Origin: an uncultured Poribacteria bacterium
GTDB lineage: Bacteria > Poribacteria > WGA-4E > WGA-3G
Length of the DNA: 64,000 bases
Reading direction: 5' to 3'
NCBI GenBank assembly: GCA_951813545.1
Contig: OX638352.1
Location: forward strand, 1,550,001 to 1,614,000
Translations under genes and position numbers: made by a program
The notes under the pieces: model-generated
Told to the model about the DNA's origin: nothing
Databases searched by the model: none
The model's input: only the letters and a program-made list of their open reading frames with translations
Shown: piece by piece, positions 1 to 8,763 of the stretch
Numbering within the stretch: the stretch's first letter is position 1
How the letters are laid out: each line of letters opens with the position of its first letter

Positions 1-636
1 GTAATCGCTATAAAAGTCAGCATCTATACCAGCGAAGTTGCACAATTCCGCCATGGTATTCAACGGTTGCGCTGCAAGTTTCTCATAAAAGAGGATATGG
101 ATGCGTGCTGGACCAAATTGGTTAAAATAATGCTCCAAATAGATAGTATAACATCCCTGCTGGAGTGTTTTCAAGTGCTGTTCTTCATTCTCCTGGTGGC
201 AATCAGTGGAGGTGAAAAGCAATTTAACGTACGCATCAAAACTCAAGGTTTGTGGCAATTTGCCAATCTGCTTCGCAAATCGATACCACGAGATTAACCT
301 TGAAATTGGTTCCCGAAGGCTGAAGACCAACTTTGCATGCGGTAGAAACTCGGCGATTCTCTCACGCGCCTTTTCACAATACAGATAGTCAGGTGTTGAC
401 TCCATTCTGAGTTGCATTCCATTAGAATCAGAAAACAAAAGGTGATATTCTTCAACATTATCCTTATATCGGTATTTTGACGGAAGAGGATAATCATCGC
501 TGAGAAAAAATCGGGTTTCCTTGTAAGTTGCAGCACAAACAGCCGGGTGGTCGGATAGATAGGTAAATAGCGACGTTGTCGCGGCTTTCGTAGTGCCACC
601 TACAATAAGATAGTTGTAATCCCCAACATTTTTCAT
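1..636 (-). CDS. sulfotransferase domain protein (C-terminus outside window)
   Basis: Reading the minus strand from ATG at 636 gives 212 open codons running off the window edge. The N-terminus YLIVGGTTKAATTSLFTYL matches the PAPS-binding loop (5'-phosphosulfate loop) of sulfotransferases, and LVFSLREPISRLISWYRF matches the 3'-phosphate loop with its conserved Arg and Ser. The family moves a sulfo group from PAPS to a hydroxyl or amine of a carbohydrate or small molecule. A GGAAAG Shine-Dalgarno precedes the ATG. It lies directly downstream of a flippase and an epimerase on the same strand, so sulfation of a cell-surface polysaccharide is the likely job (inference). The acceptor cannot be read from the sequence. 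Confidence 0.85.
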   Translation of the reverse strand, partial: MKNVGDYNYLIVGGTTKAATTSLFTYLSDHPAVCAATYKETRFFLSDDYPLPSKYRYKDNVEEYHLLFSDSNGMQLRMESTPDYLYCEKARERIAEFLPHAKLVFSLREPISRLISWYRFAKQIGKLPQTLSFDAYVKLLFTSTDCHQENEEQHLKTLQQGCYTIYLEHYFNQFGPARIHILFYEKLAAQPLNTMAELCNFAGIDADFYSDY

Positions 637-686
637 GATTCTTTCCACTTTCACGTGGACGGCACAACGGAGTATGTCTACCACTT

Positions 687-2018
687 TTAAAGCCAAGAAA
701 CCCGCGTCTTTCGGAGGAGGTACGTCAAGTTGCCGACAGCGAGTAGCGCAGTGATTGATACAGCGAGTGCGATCCCTCGGAGTTGCAAGGTTTTAATCAA
801 GCCGTACGCCACGACGAAATTAAGAACAGTCATCGTTACCATATTTGCGAAGACCAATCGATACGCCTTTTGTGCGTAAAGTCCAGCATTCAGCACAGGT
901 ATCAAACACGAAAATACCATCCCTATGCCGAGCCAAAAGAGGAGTTGCCCTATCAATTGAATTGACGCTTGATCAATTGTTGCTCTTCCATACAAGAGCC
1001 AGCTAATTTTTTCATGAAACATCAACAAAACTAAGGTTACTGGCAATCCAATGATTATAGCCGTGCGTACGTTTCGGTTGAGTGTGCGTCCTAATTCCTT
1101 TTTATCGTTCACCGCGTCGTGCGTTGCCATGTCCGGTAAGCCGGTTGTTGCAATACTGATACCAATGAGCGTCTGTAGTGCCGAGAAGATTTGGAAAGCA
1201 GATTTATAGCGTGTAATAGCTCCCCCTCCAAGCTGCGAGACAAGGTATACCTCAACCAGTAAACGGTTCGTAATTTGCCGGATTGCAAAGCCGAGTGTTG
1301 GTAAGGTAACAGCGTTTTTCAAGGAACGCAATGTATCCACAGAAATACCTGTAAATGCATACCGATGTCCCGTTCGATAGACTCCGATGCACAGCCACCC
1401 AAAATACGCGAAAAATCCCCCTGTGTATGCCACCACCACCCAGTTCTCAAGGTTCTGGGCATTCCATAGGAGTAGAAATATAAACCCTGCGACACCAGCG
1501 GGGAGTGCGTTTCGGAGTGCGACCGTTTTAAAATGCTGCTGGCTGTTCAGGAAAGCCCCCAGTACTGTGCTACCACATCCAAAAATAAGGAGTGGGGCAC
1601 ACAATCTTAACAGTGTCGTAGCCTTTTGCACATCAACAGCCGATTTCCACAATAATCCACCCACGATCCATGGTGCAAAAAGCTCAATCAGAACGAAAAC
1701 TCCGAAACCAACAGCAAACAAAAAAATCAGGAGACTATTCGTGAAACGTTGGTATTCTGTAGGTTTCATCTCCTTTTCGCGTGTGACAAAGATCGGAACA
1801 AGACTAAATTTAGCACCTTCTCGGACAATCGTATCAACTAACAACACGATCGTCAATGCGATCGTGAGGGCATCCGCCGTCCCGCTGAAGCCAAACCGCT
1901 TTGGAATCAATAAAACACGGACAAGAAGGCTCAACCCCATTCCAGCAAAGGTAATCACCATTACCCAAAACGTTTTTTTAACTATTAAGTTTTTGCGCAT
2001 CGTTCCACTACGTTTCAC
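687..2018 (-). CDS. MurJ/Wzx-like polysaccharide flippase (MOP superfamily)
   Basis: The 443-residue protein is almost entirely hydrophobic, with about 12 predicted membrane segments. The MviN/MurJ-like stretch REGAKFSLVPIF lies near residue 65. Such proteins flip lipid-linked saccharides across the inner membrane. With a sulfotransferase, an epimerase and a GT4 enzyme nearby, an exopolysaccharide or O-antigen substrate is more likely than lipid II, but this is inference. The start could be GTG at 2018 or ATG at 2000. Both lie inside a dispersed palindromic repeat (about 1997-2040, also seen near 24043 and 26107), so the first residues may be repeat-derived. Confidence 0.8.
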   Translation of the reverse strand: MKRSGTMRKNLIVKKTFWVMVITFAGMGLSLLVRVLLIPKRFGFSGTADALTIALTIVLLVDTIVREGAKFSLVPIFVTREKEMKPTEYQRFTNSLLIFLFAVGFGVFVLIELFAPWIVGGLLWKSAVDVQKATTLLRLCAPLLIFGCGSTVLGAFLNSQQHFKTVALRNALPAGVAGFIFLLLWNAQNLENWVVVAYTGGFFAYFGWLCIGVYRTGHRYAFTGISVDTLRSLKNAVTLPTLGFAIRQITNRLLVEVYLVSQLGGGAITRYKSAFQIFSALQTLIGISIATTGLPDMATHDAVNDKKELGRTLNRNVRTAIIIGLPVTLVLLMFHEKISWLLYGRATIDQASIQLIGQLLFWLGIGMVFSCLIPVLNAGLYAQKAYRLVFANMVTMTVLNFVVAYGLIKTLQLRGIALAVSITALLAVGNLTYLLRKTRVSWL

Positions 2019-2040
2019 GATGGTTTTCAGTTAATTCCAA
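1997..2040. repeat. dispersed palindromic repeat overlapping a gene start
   Basis: The segment contains a hairpin with CATCGT and ACGATG arms around a GAAACG-type loop, followed by GGTTTTCAGTTAATTCCA. Near-identical copies lie at about 24043-24084 and 26107-26150, and a weaker one at about 17548-17575. The first copy covers both candidate start codons of the flippase gene. Confidence 0.7.
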
Positions 2041-2187
2041 TGTAAATAGATATACCTACGATTCTTAAGAGTCCACTTAGGCGACTTACAATAACTTTCG
2101 GGAACCTTTCGGTAGATTCTTGGGGCAGTTGCGTATTTCTTGATGCTATAACCCTTCTTTACCGACTACCGACTGCTGATGTCCAAT

Positions 2188-3186
2188 TCATTTCCAACCG
2201 TCGGGCAGATTTTTGCGAATCTCAATGTCACCAAACTCAGTAGCCGGACGTGGTCCGACCGATTTAGCCCATGTCGCCATGCGATGAAGCCCCTCGTCTA
2301 ACGCAACCTGCGATGTTGTTCCAAATACCTGTTGAAACTTTTCATGGGAACAATAGGCGTGTTTAACCTCTTCCCTCGCATGCACGTTGATGACACTTAC
2401 TTCTTTATCCATTGCCGTCATCACTAAATCCGCTAACTCGTTCACCGAGACATGTTTATCTGAACCGACGTTAAAAATTTGACCTGATGCTTCCGGTATA
2501 TCCACAGCACGAGCGATGTGCGGAGCGACATCTGCGATATGTGTGAAGGCGCGTGTCTGCTCCCCATCACCAAAAATGCGCAGCGGTTTATCCTGCATGA
2601 TGTTGTTCATGAAGATGCCGATAACGTTCCGATACTTGTCGCTGATATTTTGGAGTTCACCATAGACATTGTGCGGGCGGAAAATCGTATAATCCAAACC
2701 GAAGAGCCGTTTAGAGACAGCGAGTTCCTGTTCCACCGCATACTTAGCAATACCGTAAGAATCCTCCGGTATAGGGACGAGTCCTTCATGCATCGGGAGT
2801 TGGTTTTCTCCGTAAACAGCGATAGAAGAGGTGAACACAAACCGCTTGACATTGTGGTTTATCGCTGCATTGATGAGATTTACACTCCCGATGAGATTAT
2901 TCTGGTAGTTAAATCGTTTGATAAAGTGACTCAGTCCCTCCGCTGCATAAGCGGCAAGGTGATAGATATAGTCGAATTTATATTGCTCACAGAGCTGATT
3001 TATCAGCTGCGCATCAAGGATGCTTCCTTCAATAAAGGAGGTTACAGCAGAGTTGAGATTCTCACGGAAACCGCCGCTCAAGTCATCAAGTGCAACAATG
3101 TCTGTGTTACCTTGGTGGAGAAGTTCATTAACAACGTGCGCGCCCATAAAACCCGCACCGCCTGTGACTAATGCTTTTTTATTCAT
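2188..3186 (-). CDS. NAD-dependent epimerase/dehydratase (extended SDR)
   Basis: The 332-residue protein begins MNKKALVTGGAGFMGAHVV, with the Rossmann TGGAGFMG nucleotide-binding motif. It has the FTSSIAVYGE segment and the catalytic YGIAK (YxxxK) motif near residue 145, as in UDP-glucose 4-epimerase and related nucleotide-sugar enzymes. The length is normal. It probably makes a nucleotide sugar for the neighbouring polysaccharide genes; the exact sugar is unknown. The start codon directly abuts the right end of the IscB/IsrB-type transposon (3187 onward), so no native Shine-Dalgarno remains at the usual distance. Confidence 0.88.
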   Translation of the reverse strand: MNKKALVTGGAGFMGAHVVNELLHQGNTDIVALDDLSGGFRENLNSAVTSFIEGSILDAQLINQLCEQYKFDYIYHLAAYAAEGLSHFIKRFNYQNNLIGSVNLINAAINHNVKRFVFTSSIAVYGENQLPMHEGLVPIPEDSYGIAKYAVEQELAVSKRLFGLDYTIFRPHNVYGELQNISDKYRNVIGIFMNNIMQDKPLRIFGDGEQTRAFTHIADVAPHIARAVDIPEASGQIFNVGSDKHVSVNELADLVMTAMDKEVSVINVHAREEVKHAYCSHEKFQQVFGTTSQVALDEGLHRMATWAKSVGPRPATEFGDIEIRKNLPDGWK

Positions 3187-3214
3187 CTAATCTTCGGGCA
3201 GGAACCCCAATGCT

Positions 3215-4246
3215 TTAGCTTTGGGAGGCATGCCCGCTCCTGTAGTAAAAGTTGAGGCGTGTGAGCACTCTGAAATCAGACCGCTTCGCACTTGTTGTTA
3301 ATCGCTTGTTGGTTTCCATGCTGTATATTGAAAACAAACCCTTCGCGTTAACGCCAGATAGTCGGGTTAAACCGTATTTGACATGCCGAATCAATGTGTT
3401 TTTGATTAAACCTTGACCTAATACAGTGCCGCCCACCCGTGAACGTTTACCACCCTTCGCTTCCTGTTGCCTATGCAACTCTCTCCGCTTTATCGGTATC
3501 GGTGAGACACACAGTAAGTCCATGTTATCCGGGACACCCGAACCCCCTACTGTGTGATACGCCAGACACCAACTATCTATACAATGGGCATCAAAGGTTT
3601 CTGCGAACTTCTTTGAGGATTTCTTGAGACCTAACCTATCCCGTATCTCTTGGGTTTGCCACCCTTGAAGGGTTCGCAACTCCCACCGTTTTCGGATTTC
3701 GGCATAAAACCATTGCTTACCGACTTCAAGTGGACTAAAAGAGGTATTCCATTTCTTGGCACGTTCTATGGGGCGTGCTTGAATATCTTCAACACAGACA
3801 TGTCTGACCGGATACAGTTTGGACAGCCAATCAAGTATCCGAAGTTTCCAATTCCACCTCGCACGCGTGCCTGCGGGGATACGCGCTTCGTTGGCAAGAC
3901 GGTTCGTCCTATTCTTGCGGTTCGGACACTTTCGGGAACGCCGGCTTCTCCGCAACTCACGACGCTTGGCGACTTTCTTACCAACGCCACTATGAGCGTC
4001 TGCCTGCACATTCAAATAGGTGTGTGCTTCCGATCTAACGGTAAAGCCTTCTTTCTTGCTACCAGGGTCCACCCCTACAGCAATCTCTTGTGTATCTCTA
4101 TCAGAGGGTTCTTTGTTGAGACGGATACAATAGATACCATTGTCCCAATAACCGGTCGCTTCACCGCGTCTAACGCGTTTTCTCGCACGGGCAGCAGGCA
4201 TAGGCATCAGTTGTTCTCCGTCTTTCGTTTTTACAGGCACAAACAT
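3215..4246 (-). CDS. IscB-family RuvC protein lacking HNH (IsrB-like), RRXRR domain
   Basis: The start is placed at ATG 4246, which has AAAGGAG 11 bases upstream; the frame stays open to 4420. From 4246 the 343 residues contain a PLMP-type N-terminus (QLMPMPAARARKRVRRG), RuvC-I (AVGVDPGSKKEG, Asp60), an arginine-rich bridge helix (about 95-113), RuvC-II (VCVEDIQ, Glu153), RuvC-III (FDAHCIDSW, His221 and Asp224) and an IscB-like C-terminus (RRELHRQQEAKGGKR). Only about 68 residues separate RuvC-II from RuvC-III, so the HNH nuclease of IscB is absent. Family knowledge: IsrB proteins are omega-RNA-guided nickases. All RuvC acidic residues are present, so it may be active. Confidence 0.82.
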   Translation of the reverse strand: MFVPVKTKDGEQLMPMPAARARKRVRRGEATGYWDNGIYCIRLNKEPSDRDTQEIAVGVDPGSKKEGFTVRSEAHTYLNVQADAHSGVGKKVAKRRELRRSRRSRKCPNRKNRTNRLANEARIPAGTRARWNWKLRILDWLSKLYPVRHVCVEDIQARPIERAKKWNTSFSPLEVGKQWFYAEIRKRWELRTLQGWQTQEIRDRLGLKKSSKKFAETFDAHCIDSWCLAYHTVGGSGVPDNMDLLCVSPIPIKRRELHRQQEAKGGKRSRVGGTVLGQGLIKNTLIRHVKYGLTRLSGVNAKGLFSIYSMETNKRLTTSAKRSDFRVLTRLNFYYRSGHASQS

Positions 4247-4455
4247 AAGTTTGTATTCTCCTTTACAGGGTATATATTGCCCCTTCCACATCACAGTATC
4301 CAAAAGTGAATCAGACTTGGGGAGCATCCGAAACATTGTGCTGGCTGCCACGCCAAGATACCGCGATATTGTGTGTAGAAAATAAGTTACCCCCGCAATA
4401 GTTATAGGTTTGGCTACCATCTATTACAAGCCCAATCCTTTAGGTTTGGGTTATT
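4247..4455 (-). other. left end and 5' leader of the IsrB-like gene (possible omega-RNA or protein extension)
   Basis: IscB/IsrB guide RNAs are normally encoded between the left end of the element and the ORF. Here only about 205 bases are available, and the protein frame is open through them from ATG 4420 (58 extra residues including SRYLGVAASTMFRML, which resembles a helix-turn-helix). The segment is therefore either a short omega-RNA region that happens to be open or a real N-terminal extension. It shows little resemblance to the RNA-like segments at 53876 and 63851 beyond the terminal hairpin. Confidence 0.4.
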
Positions 4456-4570
4456 GACATTTTTTAATAGTTTTCGGTTAATAGTTGTCAGTCGTCAGTT
4501 AAGAGACTCTTGTGACGAGTGAAACGTTTTCCTCGCCGCAAACGAGTCACTGATAACTGAAGATGGATAA

Positions 4571-7186
4571 CTATTTGAGTATTACAAGTCGTCTTGTCTG
4601 TTTGAATGTCGGAGTTTCCAACTCGTAGATATAGACCCCGCTCGCCACCTGCTCACCGAATTCGTTTCTACCATCCCAATATGCGGCTTTACTCCGACTT
4701 AAGTAATATCCCGATACTTGATATCCAGTAAAGAGTGTCCGCACAACATGCCCTGACATATTATAGATACGTATTGTGATGTCGCTATCTGTGGCAAGTT
4801 GGTACGGAATCCAAGTCTCCGGATTAAACGGATTCGGAAAGTTGGCATGGAGTTTGGTTACCAAGGGTTCTTCAACAGGCATCAACAGCTGCCTCAAGAA
4901 GCGTCTGACTAATTCTATTTGTGCAGCATTACCCGCTATCCCTTCAATCTTTTCGTAAAAAGAATTAAGTAGAGCGATATCAGTGTCTGATAACTGGCGC
5001 GTAGAATTCAATATATTCCTATCAATTGCCGTAGGTACGTGCTTACGATATGGTGCCGCTGCAACTGCCCGTTTCTCCTCAATAAAGTTGACAAGCCAAA
5101 CGAGATCTAAGATATTGACTTCACCATCTTTATTGACATCGGTACGAGGATTTGTAGGTGGGCTTTCTCCGAAGTGCTTGATAACAAGGACAAAGTCAAG
5201 TATATTTACCTGCCCATCCTGATTGACATCACCAGCAAAACCGGCTTTACCGTCAGATTCAACGATACGCAATACTTGATTCACTGGGACGTCTGTCAAT
5301 TTTTGAATCACACCGCTGGGCCAATGAATAGCCAGCTCGCTGACTTTCTCATTCTGGGCGAGTCCAAAATGGATGCGTTTTTGGTCTTGTTGCGCCCAAT
5401 GGATACCGCCCCCATTTTCTCGGAGTTGGGTTTTCCCATCAGGTGTAGTTGCAAAAAGTCGAGCACCAATTCCATCTCTATTGGATATGGTTCCTTTTAA
5501 ATCAATTTGCAGCCAGTTATTGTCTCCACCGATGTTGCGAAACAATTGGTCGGGTCCCTCGCTAAACGGATATTCGGCGCGTCCGTTTGTCACAAAGAGA
5601 TCCAAGTAACCGTCTCTATCGTAATCCGCGACCGTCGCACTCTGCCCTCTACCATTGGGACTTCCAGAGACATTATCGGTATCAAGACTTGTAAGGAACA
5701 AGCCGTTACCAACGTTTGTATAGAGACGATTAGGGACATTGGCAGATGCCCTTGAACGGACAACATAAAGGTCTATATCCATATCGTTATCAAAATCACC
5801 CGCTGCAACACAACGTCCGTCCTCAAAAGTATTAAGGGCACCTATGGGTCCAGCATTTTGGAACCCATTTCCTTGGTTAATAAAAAGCTGAGATGGAGGC
5901 TGCCCGCGCAGATCTGCAAAGGAAAAGTTAATGGTTTCCAGTTCTGATATAGGTTGTGTCGCTTCCACAAGGATTATGGCAGGTTTCTCCTGACAGAGGA
6001 GTGTCCACGTCTTTGTATCCGGTTGATAACCTACGTAAATCCCAAAGTTGGCATTTTCAGGGCGAGGTTTTAATCCTACGACCCTTGAGTCATTTGGAGA
6101 GAGTGTGACTTCAAAAGTCGCAGATCGGAGGTTTGGCGTTACGCCTTGAAACTCGCCCCCCTCAAATTTTGTCACCCAGTGTCCCTCAGCTCCGATATTA
6201 ACCAAGGACAACCGCGGGCCCCATTCTGAGTAAATCTGAAAAGAGACATCGCCTTCCGTTTTAAAACGAACCCCTTTTTCATTTACACCGGAGGTCCGTA
6301 TATTCAACCCCAATTTATGGGGATCTATCTGTCCTGCATAAGACTGATAGAGTCCACGGGCAAGAAAAATATCCAGACGCAGATCTCCGTTGAAATCCGC
6401 AATTGCAGCATCGTGTACAGAATATCCCTTGGGAATACCGAGTGTCCCGGTTAAGTCCTTAAAAGGACTTCCAGATGTATCATATATTGCGAGTGGATAA
6501 TTGTGATAACTAACGACAACATCCATATTCCCGTCTGAAGTTATGTCAGCGTATTGTGCGAGCGCGGCACTCTCTTGGAGAGCGAAACCCGTGCCGGTAC
6601 TGATATCTTCAAAGCCGTTCACCGTTTGTCCAAACAAGGCGGATGTAATTAACGCGCCTGCACTATATCTGGTAGTTCCTGTGAGAAGGAGATCAAGCTG
6701 TCCATCACGGTTTGCGTCAAACCAAAGCGGTGTCCTGCCGCGCAAAAGTGGATAGTCCACGCCAAGTTCTGCGGCGCGCTCTATCAATAGCCCGTTCTCG
6801 TTCACGTAGAAGTGGTTAGCGTGGTTGCTACGTACCCCACCTAAACCACCTCCACTGCCTGACAACACAATCAAATCTTGGTCGCCATCGTTATCAAAGT
6901 CTGCCCATGCTACCCCGTGTGTATCCGCAAGCGGATTCGCATCCCAAACTTCATCAATAATGTCTGTAAAGGTGCCATCGCCGTTATTCCGATAGAGACT
7001 CGGCTTGTGTCGGTGATTCGTCGCCCATAAATCGAGATACCCATCACCATCAAAATCGCCCCAAGCGTTCCCCCAACTCTCCCCGATACGGTCAATGCCT
7101 GCTTGTTGTGATACTTCTTCAAATTGAATGTCGCTCCACGCGGGAGATAGAAAACAAAAAATCGATAATAGTATTAAAACGCGCAC
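4571..7186 (-). CDS. secreted FG-GAP/ASPIC-UnbV/dockerin protein
   Basis: The GTG start at 7186 has AAGGAG five bases upstream. The 871 residues begin with a signal peptide (MRVLILLSIFCFLSPAWS). Many FG-GAP/VCBS calcium-binding repeats follow (DFDGDGYLDLW, DFDNDGDQDLIV, DFNGDLRLDIF, DYDRDGYLDLF). Next is an ASPIC/UnbV-type domain (GIGARLFATTPDG...IHWPSG), then a type I dockerin pair (GDVNQDGQVNILDFV and DVNKDGEVNILDLV). The C-terminus is a FlgD-like Ig domain (NFPNPFNPETWIPYQL...GVYIYELE). The architecture implies export and cell-surface or extracellular attachment, with a beta-propeller body. The ligand is unknown. It sits inside the polysaccharide group. Confidence 0.9.
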   Translation of the reverse strand: MRVLILLSIFCFLSPAWSDIQFEEVSQQAGIDRIGESWGNAWGDFDGDGYLDLWATNHRHKPSLYRNNGDGTFTDIIDEVWDANPLADTHGVAWADFDNDGDQDLIVLSGSGGGLGGVRSNHANHFYVNENGLLIERAAELGVDYPLLRGRTPLWFDANRDGQLDLLLTGTTRYSAGALITSALFGQTVNGFEDISTGTGFALQESAALAQYADITSDGNMDVVVSYHNYPLAIYDTSGSPFKDLTGTLGIPKGYSVHDAAIADFNGDLRLDIFLARGLYQSYAGQIDPHKLGLNIRTSGVNEKGVRFKTEGDVSFQIYSEWGPRLSLVNIGAEGHWVTKFEGGEFQGVTPNLRSATFEVTLSPNDSRVVGLKPRPENANFGIYVGYQPDTKTWTLLCQEKPAIILVEATQPISELETINFSFADLRGQPPSQLFINQGNGFQNAGPIGALNTFEDGRCVAAGDFDNDMDIDLYVVRSRASANVPNRLYTNVGNGLFLTSLDTDNVSGSPNGRGQSATVADYDRDGYLDLFVTNGRAEYPFSEGPDQLFRNIGGDNNWLQIDLKGTISNRDGIGARLFATTPDGKTQLRENGGGIHWAQQDQKRIHFGLAQNEKVSELAIHWPSGVIQKLTDVPVNQVLRIVESDGKAGFAGDVNQDGQVNILDFVLVIKHFGESPPTNPRTDVNKDGEVNILDLVWLVNFIEEKRAVAAAPYRKHVPTAIDRNILNSTRQLSDTDIALLNSFYEKIEGIAGNAAQIELVRRFLRQLLMPVEEPLVTKLHANFPNPFNPETWIPYQLATDSDITIRIYNMSGHVVRTLFTGYQVSGYYLSRSKAAYWDGRNEFGEQVASGVYIYELETPTFKQTRRLVILK

Positions 7187-7224
7187 CTCTTCTCCTTTTT
7201 TATAGTTGTCAGTGCGGTTTCCTT

Positions 7225-7371
7225 ATGAAGATTAAGAATTTAATCGGGTAATTTTTTCCGATGTCCGGTGCGGTTAGGAATGCCGATCGCATTTGGGTGA
7301 GTACACCGCAAAACCGCACCTACCGGATTTGGAGGAACATAGAGTTACCCAAATATTTTATTAAACTTCAT
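7225..7371. mobile_element. MITE-like element with ATGAAG...CTTCAT inverted ends
   Basis: The 147 bp segment starts ATGAAGATTAAGAATTTAAT and ends with the near inverted copy (TTTTATTAAACTTCAT). It encloses a GGTGCGGTT...AACCGCACC palindromic cargo that also holds GCGATCTGCATT-type sequence. The same ends flank segments at 36384-36584 and 49362-49478. It fills most of the 7187-7464 gap; no gene was found there. Confidence 0.65.
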
Positions 7372-7464
7372 TCGGAAACCTTTCCGTCTTCGGTGAAACA
7401 GGAGTCTTGGACAATAACCTCCCTCTTAACTCTCACTGCAAGGCAAACTGATAACCGATAACTA

Positions 7465-8667
7465 TTACAAAAATTGTTGATAGACATTCATAATTCTTTC
7501 ATAGTGAATGTCTGCGTTAAACTCTGTTTCCATTTTGTGGCGACCCGTGCGTCCCATCTCCACGGCCTCGTCCCTATGTTCAGACATCCACAAGAGCCGA
7601 TCTCGAAGTGCTTCACATCCACCTGATGGAACGAGAAATCCATCAACGCCATCTATAATGAGTTCTGGAATTCCACCAATATCGGCACCGATGACTGGTT
7701 TTCCATAAGCATAAGATTCCAAAACAGACATCGGACAGTTTTCATACCACTCGGACGGCAGAACTGTACAGATACTGTTCAGAATCAGATCGCGAAGTTC
7801 ATCGCCCTGTTTAAAGCCGAGGAGGTGAATATGTTCACATCCGTTCTCCTCAACCAGTCGCTGAACTTCGGGCATTGCTTCACCATCACCAACGATATAG
7901 AGTGGAACCTCTTTGAGTGGTGCCGCCGCCTCTATCAGCGTCAAAATTCCTTTGCTCCGATGCAACCGTCCGAAATAGAGCACATAGTCTCCCGCGGCGA
8001 AATTCGGCGTAATATCAGAGACATCAACAAAGTTATGAACGGTCGAAATTTTATCTTCGGGGATCCCGTGCGAGATCATCTTTTTCCGAAGGAAATGAGA
8101 GACAGAAATAAAATGATCGAATTTCTTAACGGCACCGAGCATCTGAGAGACATAAGACTCGGTAACGCTCAACGCAGTACGAGCAAACAAACCTCTATTG
8201 CACCGTTTCGGGAGTGCTCGCCAAAAGTGCTTGCCCTCACACGCCTCGCAAATCTCATCGTTCGAGAGATGGCTATAAACCGGACACGTTAACTTATATT
8301 CATGTAAGGTCTGAACAAGCGGGATCCCTGCTTTTTTGAGCCCACCCAAAATGGAAGCCGTCAGTTTACCGTAGTAGATATGGAAATGCGCAAGGTCAAT
8401 ATCTGTATCATTTAACAACCGCTGAACGGATTTAACGGCATCATGTGAATATAAAAAGCGCAATAAATCGCCTGCCCCCGGACGTTCAAAATCTGCGCCG
8501 CGCGGGAAGTAGCGTTCCCATTCAGACGGTTCGTTGTTAGGACTCGCCGCCGTAAAAGGAATGACCCGGTGTCCGTGTTTCTCCAAAAGCTCGGCAAGCG
8601 TAAAAAAGTAACGGTCGGAACCGCCACGGACATAGTGATTCTGTGAAATATTCAGAATAGTGCGCAT
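7465..8667 (-). CDS. glycosyltransferase family 4 protein
   Basis: The 400-residue protein has a GT-B fold layout. The N-terminal acceptor domain starts NISQNHYVRGGSDRYFFTL. The C-terminal nucleotide-sugar domain contains YVLYFGRLHRSKGILTLIEA, YIVGDGEAMPEV and the retaining E-x7-E motif within ENCPMSVLESYAYGKPVIG. The start has a strong TAAAGGAG Shine-Dalgarno. GT4 enzymes transfer a sugar from a nucleotide donor to a growing glycan; donor and acceptor are not identifiable. Its neighbours (epimerase, flippase, sulfotransferase on the same strand) support a role in surface polysaccharide assembly. Confidence 0.9.
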   Translation of the reverse strand: MRTILNISQNHYVRGGSDRYFFTLAELLEKHGHRVIPFTAASPNNEPSEWERYFPRGADFERPGAGDLLRFLYSHDAVKSVQRLLNDTDIDLAHFHIYYGKLTASILGGLKKAGIPLVQTLHEYKLTCPVYSHLSNDEICEACEGKHFWRALPKRCNRGLFARTALSVTESYVSQMLGAVKKFDHFISVSHFLRKKMISHGIPEDKISTVHNFVDVSDITPNFAAGDYVLYFGRLHRSKGILTLIEAAAPLKEVPLYIVGDGEAMPEVQRLVEENGCEHIHLLGFKQGDELRDLILNSICTVLPSEWYENCPMSVLESYAYGKPVIGADIGGIPELIIDGVDGFLVPSGGCEALRDRLLWMSEHRDEAVEMGRTGRHKMETEFNADIHYERIMNVYQQFL

Positions 8668-8763
8668 TTTCTTCTCCTTTAACGATTGGGTTTTAGCGAA
8701 GTTTGAGGCGCACTGATTATGATTAAGTTGTTTAACAACACATTGTTCTACAAAGTGCTTTCG

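Larger units (their letters stand above)
3187..4455 (-). mobile_element. IS200/IS605-type element carrying an IsrB-like gene
   Basis: On the minus strand the left end (about 4455-4425) has a hairpin with loop CCTAAAGG. The right end (3187-3243) has a nested hairpin with outer arms CGGGCA/TGCCCG and an inner CTCCCAA...TTGGGG stem, followed by CGAAGATTAG and then ATGA. The same right end closes the element at 53873-54260, and related left ends start at about 53876 and 63851. There are no terminal inverted repeats or target duplications, as expected for IS200/IS605 (Y1-type) transposition. No tyrosine transposase is present, so it would need one in trans. Confidence 0.75.
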
